From NCBI GenBank assembly GCA_022072165.1, contig JAJVIF010000003.1:361204-425203 (forward strand): a DNA stretch of 64,000 bases, given 5' to 3'. A model generated the notes under the pieces. It did not search any database, was not told where the DNA came from, and saw nothing but the letters and a program-made list of their open reading frames with translations. Both the position numbers and the translations under genes were made by a program. Shown here piece after piece: positions 16,507 to 24,777 of the stretch (position 1 is its first letter; every line of letters starts with the position of its first letter). This DNA is from a bacterium (GTDB taxonomy: Bacteria; JAJVIF01).

Positions 16507-17193
16507 ATGAGTCTCTTCCTGGACATTGTGTGGACCGGCTGGCCCCTGTGGGTCGGGCTGCCCTGGACCGCAGCCTGGGCATCGCGGCTGCGTGAGGAAG
16601 CGGCAGCGGGGATGATCGGCGAGCCCCGGGAGATCGGCATGTCGCTGCTCTATTTTGCGGAGGGGGATGTGTTGCGGGCGCTGGTGTTGCTTGAAGGAGA
16701 ATCGCATCCGCTGTGTGTGGTGCTGTCGGGCTTCTGGAAAGGGATCGTGAATCCGCGTCAGTGGGAAGGGGTTGCACTGGTGGGGGAAGCTCAGCGACGG
16801 CTGCCGTCGCTGCTGGGGCATCTCGGACGGGCTCGTCAGTGGGTCCAGGGAACCGGCCTGGTGACCATCGCCCTGACGCTCGGCTGGCTCCTCTGGCAGC
16901 GTCCCTGGGGCACTGATGCCGCGGCGCTCTTTAGCTCAGCGACTGGCGGCGTCCTGGTGGTCCTCTGCGCTTTCATCGGATGGTGGCTCCTGGTGATTGC
17001 GACCGAGCAGCGTCGGCTGCAGGTGCTGCGACAGCGGGCGACTGCGTTGCTGCATCAGTCTATCGATGCGCTGGATCATGGGCGGATCGGCACCGCTCTG
17101 GGGCAGGAGCGACGGACCGGCCCCCTGACACCAGCAGGAACCGGTGCGCGTCCACGCAATATCGTCACCGACACCTATCGCCAACAGCGCTAA
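16507..17193 (+). CDS. Membrane protein of unknown function
   Basis: 228 residues with an N-terminal hydrophobic segment (about 8-25) and two strong central transmembrane helices (about 115-132 and 143-165), then a helical charged region and a disordered tail. The layout loosely recalls MotA/ExbB-type proteins but I cannot identify a family motif. TAGAAT lies 16 bases upstream and may be its -10 box. Confidence 0.6.
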   Translation: MSLFLDIVWTGWPLWVGLPWTAAWASRLREEAAAGMIGEPREIGMSLLYFAEGDVLRALVLLEGESHPLCVVLSGFWKGIVNPRQWEGVALVGEAQRRLPSLLGHLGRARQWVQGTGLVTIALTLGWLLWQRPWGTDAAALFSSATGGVLVVLCAFIGWWLLVIATEQRRLQVLRQRATALLHQSIDALDHGRIGTALGQERRTGPLTPAGTGARPRNIVTDTYRQQR

Positions 17194-17207
17194 CTGCGAC
17201 TGCCGAC

Positions 17208-18608
17208 TTACCAACCAGGCCCATCAGGGAAGGGCTCGAAGAGGGCAGCATCATTCACCAGCTGTCCCTCAATAATGACGTAGCGCGCCCGACTCTTGGT
17301 TTCCAGTGGATGACCATCCCAGAGGACGAGATCGGCAGCGAGTCCGGGGGTCAACGATCCAATGCGGTCGGCGACACCAAAAATCTCGGCGGGATAGCGC
17401 GTGATGGCAAGGAGCGCGAGGTCGGCGGGGAGTCCGCCACTCACGGCCCAGGCGGCTTCATGGGGGAGGGCGCGGACATTCAGCGCGCCGCTGGTCTGGA
17501 TGGCGAAAGGGAGTCCAGCAGCCGCTACCAGCGCTGCGTTGTCGAGGCGGGCGGCGGCGGTCTCGAAGGTGTTGGGACCTGTCCGGATGGGCCCCAGGAG
17601 CAGCGGGACCTGGGCATCGCCGATCTCCGGCAGGATCTGCCACGCGGCGGTGGCGTGGAGCAGGATCGGCCGGATACCGAACTCGCTGGTGATCCGCAGG
17701 GCCGTGAGGATGTCGTCCTGTCGATGCGCGCTGCAGATGACCGGGAGGTCCCCCTGCAGGGCGGCGGCCAGCACCTGCTTTTTCAGATCGATGTCCCGGG
17801 GCGCGGGGGGCATGGGTGGCTCTTCGCCCTCACCGAGTTTCGCGACCTTCGCTTCGTACTGTGCCTGCTCCCGCACATGTTTTTCAGACCCCCGGAGCCA
17901 GTTGCGGGCCGCGGTGAGTTCCATCCGCAGGACGGCGGCAGATCCCATCCGGGTGCCCGGCCCCCCTTTGCCTCCCCAGGTGTTCTTCGGGGCTTCGCCA
18001 AGATTCAGATGGAGGGCTGCCGGGGCTTTCAGGACCAGGTCCGCGATGTTGGCGGAGGGTCGCAGTTTGATGAGGGCTCCCTGACCGCTGATGAGGGTCT
18101 CTTCGCCGGGATTGACATAGACCGTGGTGATGCCACTGGCCCGGACCCGGGGGATGGCCCGGTCGAGGGGGTTGATGCCATCGATCACCCGCAGTTGTGG
18201 CAGGCTCCGTTCGGAGTTTTCGTTTTGCTCCTGCGTGATGCCGGTGACCGGATGCCCGGAGAGTCCGAGAATGGTGTTGGCATCGATGAGCCCCGGGGTG
18301 AGCCATCGTCCGTCGCAGTCGAGGGTGGGAGAGCTTGTACGGGGCTGTGAGGACATCGGTCCCAGCGCCAGGATCCGCCCATCCGCACCGACATCGAGCC
18401 AGCCATCAGCGATCAGGCCGGTGGTGCGGTCGCCGGTCATGGGGAGGATCCGGGCGTGAATCAGACGGACTCCCTTTCGTCCGGTGAGGTAGCGGGCGAA
18501 GTCGGTGGCTGGGTCCGCCTGGACCGGCTTGGCAGGAGCTGCGAAGAGGCAAAGGAGCAGCAGGACCAGCAGCGGGCCGGGGGTCCGTTGCAGAGGGATT
18601 AGCACCAT
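17208..18608 (-). CDS. Amidohydrolase-family protein lacking metal-binding residues (probable pseudo-enzyme)
   Basis: 466 residues with a signal peptide. Overall it aligns with the neighbouring amidohydrolase, but metal ligands are missing. The HxH motif position reads PGLIDANTIL instead of PGLVDPHSHM. The second His strand reads VICSAHRQDD instead of HIHCHRADD, and the HSDHP site reads IQTSGAL. The family C-terminus SLTPGLAADLVLWDG is intact. It is probably a catalytically dead paralogue that partners or regulates the active one. It starts inside the end of the upstream gene (10-base overlap), so the two are co-translated. Confidence 0.82.
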   Translation of the reverse strand: MVLIPLQRTPGPLLVLLLLCLFAAPAKPVQADPATDFARYLTGRKGVRLIHARILPMTGDRTTGLIADGWLDVGADGRILALGPMSSQPRTSSPTLDCDGRWLTPGLIDANTILGLSGHPVTGITQEQNENSERSLPQLRVIDGINPLDRAIPRVRASGITTVYVNPGEETLISGQGALIKLRPSANIADLVLKAPAALHLNLGEAPKNTWGGKGGPGTRMGSAAVLRMELTAARNWLRGSEKHVREQAQYEAKVAKLGEGEEPPMPPAPRDIDLKKQVLAAALQGDLPVICSAHRQDDILTALRITSEFGIRPILLHATAAWQILPEIGDAQVPLLLGPIRTGPNTFETAAARLDNAALVAAAGLPFAIQTSGALNVRALPHEAAWAVSGGLPADLALLAITRYPAEIFGVADRIGSLTPGLAADLVLWDGHPLETKSRARYVIIEGQLVNDAALFEPFPDGPGW

Positions 18609-19993
18609 GGCTCGCTGAGCCTCCAGAGCATAGGGATCGTGGGGGGATTCGGTGCACCGATGATGCCGCCCTGCTCGCGATCGAGCACCAGCCGACCGTT
18701 GATCCAGATCATGCGGACCTGCGACTGGATATCGAAGGGGTCCCCGGAGAAGAGGACCACGTCGGCGTCTTTGCCGGGGGTCAGGCTGCCGATGCGGTGG
18801 TCGACCCGGAGGATCCGGGCGGGTGTCAGCGTGACCGCCTGCAGCGCGACCTCCCAGGGGAGGCCCTGGGCAATGGCGAGGGCGGCCTCATCCCGGAGGT
18901 ATTCCTGACTGATGACCGGATGATCCGAGTGGAGGGCGACCGTGAGTCCGGCTTCGTGGGACCGGACAATGTTTTTGGGCGTCATGTTGTCGGTTTCGAG
19001 CTTGATGCCGGCCCAGTAGGCGGCGAATTCCACCACCGGGACCTTGGCGTCACGCAGTTCCTGCGTGATCAGATACGCTTCAGTCGCGTGGTGGAGGGCA
19101 GCGAGGTCGAAGCCGAACTCGTCGCGGAGGCGGATGGCGGTGAGCATGTCATCGGCGCGATGGCAGTGGATATGCACCGGGAGGCGTCGCTCGAGGATCG
19201 CCTTCAGCGCCTCGAGCTTCAGGTCGACCGCCGGAGGATCGGGGGGCTGTGGTTCGCTGGCGGGGTCGGGGGAGTCTTCTGCCAGCCAGCGCGCCAGCGA
19301 GGCTTCATAGCGGGCGAGCTCCTGGGCGTAGCGATCCCACTGGGCCTTGTAGTTCTGGCCATCCACGAAGGCCTGCCGGAGTCCTGCGGCGACACCCATC
19401 CTGGTGGAGGGGAGCTGGCCGCGTCCGCCATAGGTGCGCTTCGGATTTTCCCCCAGGGCCATTTTGACCCCGGCAGACTCCATGAGGATGCGGTCGGCGA
19501 GGGGGGCAGCCGGCAGATTTTTCAGGAGGCAGCCCTGGCCGCCGATGAGATTCGCGGAGCCGGGAATGATGAAGACGGTGGTGACTCCGCCGCTCAGCGC
19601 CATGCCGAACGCAGGATCGTCGAGGTGGAGGGCATCGAGGGTCCGGACCTGCGGGGTGATGGGGTCGCTGGCTTCGTTGCCGTCGCTGTGCGCCGGGGCA
19701 CCGGGAAGGGGATAGATGCCCATGTGGGAATGGGGATCCACGAGGCCGGGAATGACCCAGCCGCCCTCGGCATCCACGACTGTCGCACTTTTGGGAATCG
19801 CGAGCCGGGGTCCCAGCGCCTGAATCTGACCATCAGCCAGGATCAGTGTCCCGGTGAAGGGTGGCGCATCAGCGGGGCAGATCCGGGCATTGGTGATGGC
19901 CCAGAGGCGTGAGGTGGGGTCCGGGGGCGTGTTGCTGCCAAGCAGCAGCAGTACGCCAAGGAGGAGCAGGGCGATGAGGGAGCAGCGCGACAT
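18599..19993 (-). CDS. Exported amidohydrolase (imidazolonepropionase-like)
   Basis: 464 residues with a hydrophobic N-terminal signal. The metal-dependent TIM-barrel signature is complete: VIPGLVDPHSHMG (HxH), HIHCHRADD, LHHATEAY, and HSDHP with the catalytic Asp. The C-terminal SLTPGKDADVVLFSGDP is typical of the amidohydrolase family. Likely an extracytoplasmic hydrolase of a cyclic amide, dipeptide or similar compound; the substrate is not predictable here. It forms an operon with the metal-less paralogue downstream. Confidence 0.88.
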   Translation of the reverse strand: MSRCSLIALLLLGVLLLLGSNTPPDPTSRLWAITNARICPADAPPFTGTLILADGQIQALGPRLAIPKSATVVDAEGGWVIPGLVDPHSHMGIYPLPGAPAHSDGNEASDPITPQVRTLDALHLDDPAFGMALSGGVTTVFIIPGSANLIGGQGCLLKNLPAAPLADRILMESAGVKMALGENPKRTYGGRGQLPSTRMGVAAGLRQAFVDGQNYKAQWDRYAQELARYEASLARWLAEDSPDPASEPQPPDPPAVDLKLEALKAILERRLPVHIHCHRADDMLTAIRLRDEFGFDLAALHHATEAYLITQELRDAKVPVVEFAAYWAGIKLETDNMTPKNIVRSHEAGLTVALHSDHPVISQEYLRDEAALAIAQGLPWEVALQAVTLTPARILRVDHRIGSLTPGKDADVVLFSGDPFDIQSQVRMIWINGRLVLDREQGGIIGAPNPPTIPMLWRLSEPWC

Positions 19994-20024
19994 AGGGCAT
20001 TGTAGTCAGGGGACGACAGACCCT

Positions 20025-20062
20025 GCAAAAAAGACAGCCCGCTGCGTAGGCGGCAGCGGGCT
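20025..20062 (-). terminator. Strong intrinsic terminator reading on the minus strand
   Basis: AGCCCGCTGC and GCAGCGGGCT form a perfect 10-bp stem around a 7-base loop, followed on the minus strand by T6. It lies only about 30 bases before the start of the minus-strand amidohydrolase gene and has no minus-strand protein gene upstream of it. It must end some short minus-strand RNA or act as an attenuator. Confidence 0.75.
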
Positions 20063-20318
20063 GGAGCAGTCAGAACGGTCAGTCACTCACCGGAGGGCCC
20101 TCTGCGCGAGGGCGGAGGCGTGCGAGGGGGGGCTGGTTTAGCGCGTCGTCCACAGAACTCGGGGACCCGGCAAAGACAGAAACCGGGCGGCGGGGGAGAG
20201 CGGGCCTGCCCCTCAATCACCGCCGGCTAACGGGAGGTGAGTGTTATCGGCCATCATCACAAAGGCGCATCGCGGCGGTCACACGACTGTAAAAGTCCTG
20301 CGCTATCGTGAACGGGCT
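20063..20318. other. Intergenic region with unexplained GC-rich structure
   Basis: About 255 bases between the amidohydrolase operon and the B3/B4 gene, with no credible protein. The minus strand contains paired GC-rich segments (for example CCCGG...CCGGG and GGCGG...CCGCC) and ends in the strong terminator. This would fit a small RNA of 150-200 nt or a 5' leader. I could not match it to SRP RNA, RNase P RNA, 6S, tmRNA or a known riboswitch. The right end holds the probable promoter of the plus-strand gene (TATCGT at 20304). Confidence 0.4.
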
Positions 20319-20996
20319 ATGGCGAGTCCTCTGGTCCTGCAACTGTCGGACTACCTGCGGCACACCTGCCCCAATCTGCGACTGGGGGGACTGATCGCTT
20401 CCGTCTCACGCAACGGATCGCAGGAAGCCGGGATTACGGCAGCGCTGGAGGCGGTTTCGCGGGAGCTCCTGGCAGAGGACGATCCCCTGCGTCACCCGCG
20501 TCTGCTGGCCATGGAAGAGACCTTCCGGCGGGCGGGAGCGAATCCGAAGCGGTATGCCCCCTCTGCCCACGCGCTGATTCGGCGGCTGGTTCAGGGTCGC
20601 GATCTTGTTCGCATCAACGACCTAGTGGACACCAACAATCTGTTGTCGCTGACCCTGCGGGTCCCCTGCGGCCTTTACGACCGGACCAACATCGCGGGAT
20701 CGCGACTGACCTTTGATTTGGGCGCTGGGCAGGCGACATACCTGGGGATTGATGGGGTCGAGCAGCGGACCCAGGGGAAACTGCTGCTGACCGACCGGGA
20801 CAAAGTGCTGGGGGGACCTCACGCCGATGCCTGGCCGACCCGGATCACCGACGAGACCCGGCATTTGCTGGTGGTGCTCTATCTGCCGGATCGTCCGGAG
20901 AGTCCGATGGAGATCGATGAACTGCTGGGTAAGGCGCGGGGCGTGTTTGAACGGATGGTGCATGCAGCGGTGTTGGGCGAAGTCGTGGGGGGGTAG
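20319..20996 (+). CDS. B3/B4 tRNA-binding-domain protein
   Basis: 225 residues from ATG 20319; an upstream in-frame start at 20241 is less likely. The segment RINDLVDTNNLLSLTLRVPCGLYD, the later LLTDRDKVLGGP, and AWPTRITDETRHLLVVLY match the B3/B4 domain of phenylalanyl-tRNA synthetase beta chains, found alone in many bacteria, where it may edit or bind tRNA or amino acids. No catalytic synthetase part is present. A TATCGT box ends 9 bases before the ATG, which suggests a leaderless or near-leaderless transcript. Confidence 0.8.
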   Translation: MASPLVLQLSDYLRHTCPNLRLGGLIASVSRNGSQEAGITAALEAVSRELLAEDDPLRHPRLLAMEETFRRAGANPKRYAPSAHALIRRLVQGRDLVRINDLVDTNNLLSLTLRVPCGLYDRTNIAGSRLTFDLGAGQATYLGIDGVEQRTQGKLLLTDRDKVLGGPHADAWPTRITDETRHLLVVLYLPDRPESPMEIDELLGKARGVFERMVHAAVLGEVVGG

Positions 20997-21029
20997 GTGT
21001 GAAGAAACTGCATGAGGCCGCCAGCCCAA

Positions 21030-21206
21030 GGCGCGATGTATCGCGCCCCTAAGCATGGTTCCGGGGGGAGGTGCTGTCGCCCATCGGAGATGTCGCCCGT
21101 GATGTCGATGTTAGGGCTGCGATTCATCGCAGCCTGTTCTTCAACCGGGCAATTTTTCAGGGAGCACAACAACAAAACAGGGCGCGATGAATCGCGCCCC
21201 TAAGCA
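21030..21206. repeat. Palindromic repeat cassette, copy A
   Basis: Three short palindromes in order: GGCGCGATGTATCGCGCC (21030-21047), GGCTGCGATTCATCGCAGCC (21115-21134) and GGGCGCGATGAATCGCGCCC (21180-21199). The last is followed by CTAAGCAT. The DNA between them (for example GGGGGGAGG, GCTGTCGCCCA, GTCGATGTTAGGGC, AGCCTGTTCTT) is shared with copy B at 22838. It lies just downstream of the subtilisin gene. Confidence 0.85.
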
Positions 21207-21239
21207 TCGTGACGATGTAGCGGTTAGGTCGGGAGCGAT

Positions 21240-22610
21240 TTACGGAATCGCGCCGACCGCCCTGGCCGCGTTGACCCGCTTGCCAATGGGCTTGTCCGTG
21301 GTGATGGTGTCGCCGGTGGATTCGATGCGTGCCCGAACCGCACTGGCAGAAGTGCCATAGGGGGAGGCCCAGACCAGTGCGGCGAGTCCGGCCACATGCG
21401 GACAGGCCATGGAGGTGCCGCTCATGGTGGCGTAGGCATCAGTGGTTCCGGAGCGCTTGTAGGTGGAGTAGATGCTGGAGCCCGGTGCCGCGACATCCAC
21501 CCAGGTGCCGTAGTTGGAGTACGAGGCTCTCTTATCCGATGACGTAGTCGCGGCGACCGCGATGCAGTTCGTGTAGGCTGCCGGGTAGGACATCGTGCTG
21601 GTGTTGCTGTTGCCAGCGGCGGCGACCACGACGCAACCGGCGTTCCAGGCCGCATTGACCGCGCTTTGCATCGTGGAGGAGCCGCCCCCGCCACCGAGGC
21701 TCATGCTGATGACCTTTGCGCCGTTTTGATAGGCCCAGTTGATACCGCTGGCGATCCAGGAGGTGTAGCCGCTTCCGTTATCTGCGAGCACCTTCCCGAC
21801 CATCAGGCTGGTGTTGAAGCCGACCCCGGCGACACCCTTGCTGTTGTTTGTGGCAGCGGCGACTGTCCCGGCGCAGTGCGTGCCGTGTCCATGAGCATCC
21901 TGCACCGACGTGCTGGTCGAGCTGAAATTCTTGCTCGCCACCATCTTGGGTCCGACATCCGTATGACCGGTGTCGAGACCCGTATCCAGCACGGCGACTT
22001 TGATGCTGGCGAGCCCCTTCGTCACATCCCAGGCCCCCTGGCAATTCATCTTCGTCATGTCCCATTGCTTGGAGGCGAAGGAAGTGTCGTTGGGGGTGAA
22101 GAAGGCAGCGTATTTGTGATCCGGCTCGGCGTAGTCGACCCCGGCTTCGCGGTTGTACGCTGCGATCAGGGCGAGTTCCTGGCCGGCCGGGACCGTGACA
22201 ATCTGCACATCCATGCCTTCGATGAACTTGTCGAAAGTCCCGCCGAGGCGGGCATGGATGGCATCGGCATCAGCGGAAGGAGCAAAGCGGACGAGGATGC
22301 GTCCGGCGGCAAAGTCATCGGCGGTCGGCATCGTGGAGCTGACCGGAATGACGAGCCCAAAGGATGAGACCGGCGTACCATCGATGGAGGTCGTTCCTGG
22401 GGTGCCTCCCAGGAGGGGGGCCGGAGCAGGTGAGACAAGCGGCTTCCCAGTCAGGGAGCCGGCATTCGGATCCCGTGCCGGGTCGGTGGGAGCGTTGCTG
22501 CCGGAGCAGGCGGTGAAGCCCGCAGTCAGCAGGGAAAGGAGGGCAGCCAGCGCGAGGCAGCGCACTGGCGCGTGGGTCAGAGAAGGCAGGTCATGCAGGC
22601 GCATGGGCAT
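21240..22610 (-). CDS. Subtilisin-like serine protease lipoprotein (S8 family)
   Basis: 456 residues. A lipoprotein signal (lipobox FTAC, Cys35) and a propeptide are followed by a thermitase-like S8 catalytic domain. The triad is Asp in KVAVLDTGLDTG, His in AHGHGTHCAGT and Ser in TMSGTSMACPHVAG, with the oxyanion Asn in VVVAAAGNSN. It should be a secreted or surface-anchored protease. The gene is bracketed by two direct copies of a palindromic repeat cassette, which may mark a mobile or recently inserted segment. Confidence 0.95.
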   Translation of the reverse strand: MPMRLHDLPSLTHAPVRCLALAALLSLLTAGFTACSGSNAPTDPARDPNAGSLTGKPLVSPAPAPLLGGTPGTTSIDGTPVSSFGLVIPVSSTMPTADDFAAGRILVRFAPSADADAIHARLGGTFDKFIEGMDVQIVTVPAGQELALIAAYNREAGVDYAEPDHKYAAFFTPNDTSFASKQWDMTKMNCQGAWDVTKGLASIKVAVLDTGLDTGHTDVGPKMVASKNFSSTSTSVQDAHGHGTHCAGTVAAATNNSKGVAGVGFNTSLMVGKVLADNGSGYTSWIASGINWAYQNGAKVISMSLGGGGGSSTMQSAVNAAWNAGCVVVAAAGNSNTSTMSYPAAYTNCIAVAATTSSDKRASYSNYGTWVDVAAPGSSIYSTYKRSGTTDAYATMSGTSMACPHVAGLAALVWASPYGTSASAVRARIESTGDTITTDKPIGKRVNAARAVGAIP

Positions 22611-22837
22611 CTCTTTCGTGGGAACGGGATGCGACCGTACGGCACGGCTCGGTCGGTGATGTATCTAAGAGGAGGGTATTCTGGCACCCCTCCTCCGGGA
22701 AGGCAAATGGCTATATGTAGAGTCGTGTCGGGTGGGGCGCGTATTGGTTAAGCGAAATTGATGAGCGAGCGCGAAAGAAGTCGCATGATGACGAAGGCAG
22801 GGCGGGGCGGCAAAATCAGGGCGCGATGACAAACACT

Positions 22838-23032
22838 GGGCGCGATGAATCGCGCCCCTAGCATGATCCGGGGGGGAGGGGCTGTCGCCCAATTGAGATG
22901 TCGCGTGTGAGGTCGATGTTAGGGCTGCGATTCATCGCAGCCTGTTCTTAAATCAGCATCAATCAGGACCCTAACGAGTCAGCGCGCGACGACAAAAACA
23001 GGGCGCGATGAATCGCGCCCCTAGCATGATCC
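22838..23032. repeat. Palindromic repeat cassette, copy B
   Basis: The same order and orientation as copy A: GGGCGCGATGAATCGCGCCC (22838-22857), GGCTGCGATTCATCGCAGCC (22923-22942) and GGGCGCGATGAATCGCGCCC (23001-23020), with shared spacer DNA including GGGGGGAGG, GCTGTCGCCCA and AGCCTGTTCTT. A further half-palindrome (GGGCGCGATGA) is at 22819. Together with copy A it flanks the protease gene. Confidence 0.85.
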
Positions 23033-23058
23033 GGTTGACCGACCGCGGAGGTCGCCGG

Positions 23059-23889
23059 TTAGCCCAGGCGGGCGCCGGCGAGCGCGTGACTGATCCAGGC
23101 CGGACGCGCGTCAGGATCCGGCAGATGCGCGATGACCCGGAAGAGCAGGCCCCGGAGCTTGTCGTTGTTTTCCGTAAAGACCCGGATCACTTCCTCGTGC
23201 GACACCGGTTCCACGTTGGGGTCATCCTCGAGTCCGACATCGTAGTCCGTGATCAGCGCGATGTTGCAGTAGCTGATCTCCGCTTCCCGGGCGAGGACAT
23301 TCTCCGGGTAGTTGGTCATGTTGATGACCTCCCAGCCCTGGCCCGCGAACCAGCGACTCTCCGCCTTTGTGCTGAAGCGGGGGCCGTTGATCACCACGAT
23401 CGTGCCCGTGGGGTGGCAAGTGATGCCTTCATCCGCGGCCGCCTGGATCGCCAGGTCCCGCATCACGGGACAGAAGGGCTGCGCCTGGGAGATGTGGGTC
23501 GCGATGGGGCCCTCGAAGAAGGTGTCTTTGCGACCGTTGGTGCGGTCCACATACTGGTCGGTGACCACGAAGTGTCCCGGCGCGACATGCGCCTGCAGCG
23601 ACCCGGCGGCGCAGGGGCCGAGGAGCCAGGCGACCCCCAGGCTTTTCATGGCCCAGACATTCGCCCGGTAATTGATCATGTGCGGGGGATACCGGTGGTC
23701 GCGACCGTGCCGGGGCAGGAAGGCGACCTTTCGGTCACCGACCATGCCGATAATGACGGCATCGCTTGGGGGCCCGTAGGGGGTCTCAATCCACCGTTCT
23801 TCGATCTGGTCAACGAAGTTGTAGAAGCCCGAGCCGCCAAAGACTCCAATTTCGACGGGGTCGGCGGGGGGGGCAGGGAAGAAGCCCAT
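23059..23889 (-). CDS. mtnP: S-methyl-5'-thioadenosine phosphorylase (MTAP/PNP family)
   Basis: 276 residues from ATG 23889. Longer reading towards 24057 would run into the tRNA gene and is not family sequence. Signatures are VFGGSGFYNF (phosphate loop), FLPRHGRDHRYPPHMINYRANVWAMKSLG, GPCAAGSL, and NMTNYPENVLAREAEISYCNIALITDYD. It cleaves MTA (or a purine nucleoside) with phosphate, feeding methionine salvage. No other salvage gene is adjacent. The substrate cannot be fixed with certainty from the motifs seen. Confidence 0.9.
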   Translation of the reverse strand: MGFFPAPPADPVEIGVFGGSGFYNFVDQIEERWIETPYGPPSDAVIIGMVGDRKVAFLPRHGRDHRYPPHMINYRANVWAMKSLGVAWLLGPCAAGSLQAHVAPGHFVVTDQYVDRTNGRKDTFFEGPIATHISQAQPFCPVMRDLAIQAAADEGITCHPTGTIVVINGPRFSTKAESRWFAGQGWEVINMTNYPENVLAREAEISYCNIALITDYDVGLEDDPNVEPVSHEEVIRVFTENNDKLRGLLFRVIAHLPDPDARPAWISHALAGARLG

Positions 23890-24030
23890 GTGGACTGCAC
23901 ACTCCTTGGCGGCCCCGGTCAGGGCGGGGCGAATCGATGCCGGGTCATTGTAGGGAGCGGGGTGCAGCGGGGCAAGCGGCAGCCCCGGCACGGAGGCGTG
24001 TGAGAGCGGGTATGCTAGGAGCCCTGGTGC

Positions 24031-24106
24031 GCACTCGTAGCTCAACGGATAGAGCATCTGACTTCGGATCAGACGGTTGGGGGTTCGAATCCCTCCGAGT
24101 GCGCCA
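24031..24106 (+). tRNA. tRNA-Arg (anticodon TCG), CCA encoded
   Basis: 76 nt. Acceptor stem GCACTCG pairs with CGAGTGC, followed by discriminator G and encoded CCA. The D arm is GCTC/GAGC, the anticodon arm TCTGA-CTTCGGA-TCAGA has anticodon TCG (reads CGA), and the T arm contains TTCGAAT. All arms fold canonically. Confidence 0.97.
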
Positions 24107-24123
24107 GACCAGATTCCAGCAGC

Positions 24124-24387
24124 TCAGGCAGCCGGCTTATGTTGCTGAAGTAAGTGTTGCCAGTCGCTGAGATCAAAACTGCCCGGCAAGAGCAGCGATT
24201 CCCCAGCAGCCATGCGTTGTGAAAAGAAGAGCAAATCGTAGCCCTCAATCTCGCCAGTGACACCATGGCTCCGCATCAGGACATCCGCCTCAAGCATGTC
24301 GATGACCTGCTCGGGATGCGGAAGAGTCTTCCACAGAAAGAGGATGTCCCCCAGCGGGTCATACCGGATGGTCAGTTCACCGGCCAT
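24124..24387 (-). CDS. DUF2283-like small protein, probable antitoxin partner
   Basis: 87 residues. It starts MAGELTIRYDPLGDILFLW, the YDxxxDxLxx motif of DUF2283. An AGGAG site precedes the ATG. It overlaps the 3' end of the upstream toxin-like reading frame by 16 bases. DUF2283 proteins often sit next to small HxxHP-containing toxin-like proteins, so a toxin-antitoxin relationship is likely from context but unproven. Confidence 0.7.
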   Translation of the reverse strand: MAGELTIRYDPLGDILFLWKTLPHPEQVIDMLEADVLMRSHGVTGEIEGYDLLFFSQRMAAGESLLLPGSFDLSDWQHLLQQHKPAA

Positions 24388-24701
24388 AGCGTTACTCCTG
24401 CGAGGCGTCGTGCGAGATACGCGGTGACTACCCAGCTTCTGTCAGTGTCACATGATCTGACGACCACTACTACTGCAAACTTACCGCCTGCAACAGCTGG
24501 ATACCAGCGACAGAAAAGGAGTTCGCCGCTTTCCGGTCGCTTGGCCAGTATCTGCTCAGGCTATGCCAGCACTTCAGCAATCAGGTTCTCCAGCGCTTTC
24601 AGAAAAGTCGGATGTGCTTCTGCGATGTGCTCCAGCCGTTCCCCAGTGAGCTCGACCATCCTATTCAGATACGGACAGGGATACCAGCCTGGAGTGGTCA
24701 T
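24372..24701 (-). pseudogene. Toxin-like gene interrupted by an in-frame amber codon
   Basis: From ATG 24701 the frame reads MTTPGWYPCPYLNRM, then ERLEHIAEAHP, and hits TAG at 24563-24561 after 46 codons. The same frame continues immediately with PEQILAKRPESGELLFCRWYP, GGKFAVVVVRS and WVVTAYLARRL to a TGA at 24372. The joined product (about 109 residues) has the layout of small HxxHP nuclease-like toxins. A single substitution (CAG or GAG to TAG) explains the break. TAGAAT 8 bases before the ATG looks like a leaderless promoter. It lies upstream of the DUF2283 gene. Confidence 0.75.
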
Positions 24702-24777
24702 ACCCGGGCATTCTACCGGTTATCCTGATGACACTGGCTGGTTTCGCGCTGGCCTGTCGTAAGGAGTCTGCCCTGTC

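Noticed and set aside
16507-17193. MotA/ExbB-type proton-channel protein
   Set aside because: Helix layout is vaguely similar, but no conserved Pro/Thr channel motifs are seen and no MotB/ExbD partner is adjacent.
20063-20240. RNase P RNA, SRP RNA, 6S RNA or riboswitch in the intergenic region
   Set aside because: Short matches such as ACAGAAACCGG exist, but the required conserved cores (GAGGAAAGTCC, the SRP tip, riboswitch boxes) are absent and the region is too short for RNase P RNA.
21030-23032. Composite transposon around the subtilisin gene
   Set aside because: There is no transposase and no clear target-site duplication, so only the repeat cassettes themselves are reported.
24561-24563. 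Programmed amber readthrough (pyrrolysine or suppressor)
   Set aside because: No pyrrolysine machinery or flanking recoding structure is visible in the window; a point mutation in a decaying toxin gene is simpler.
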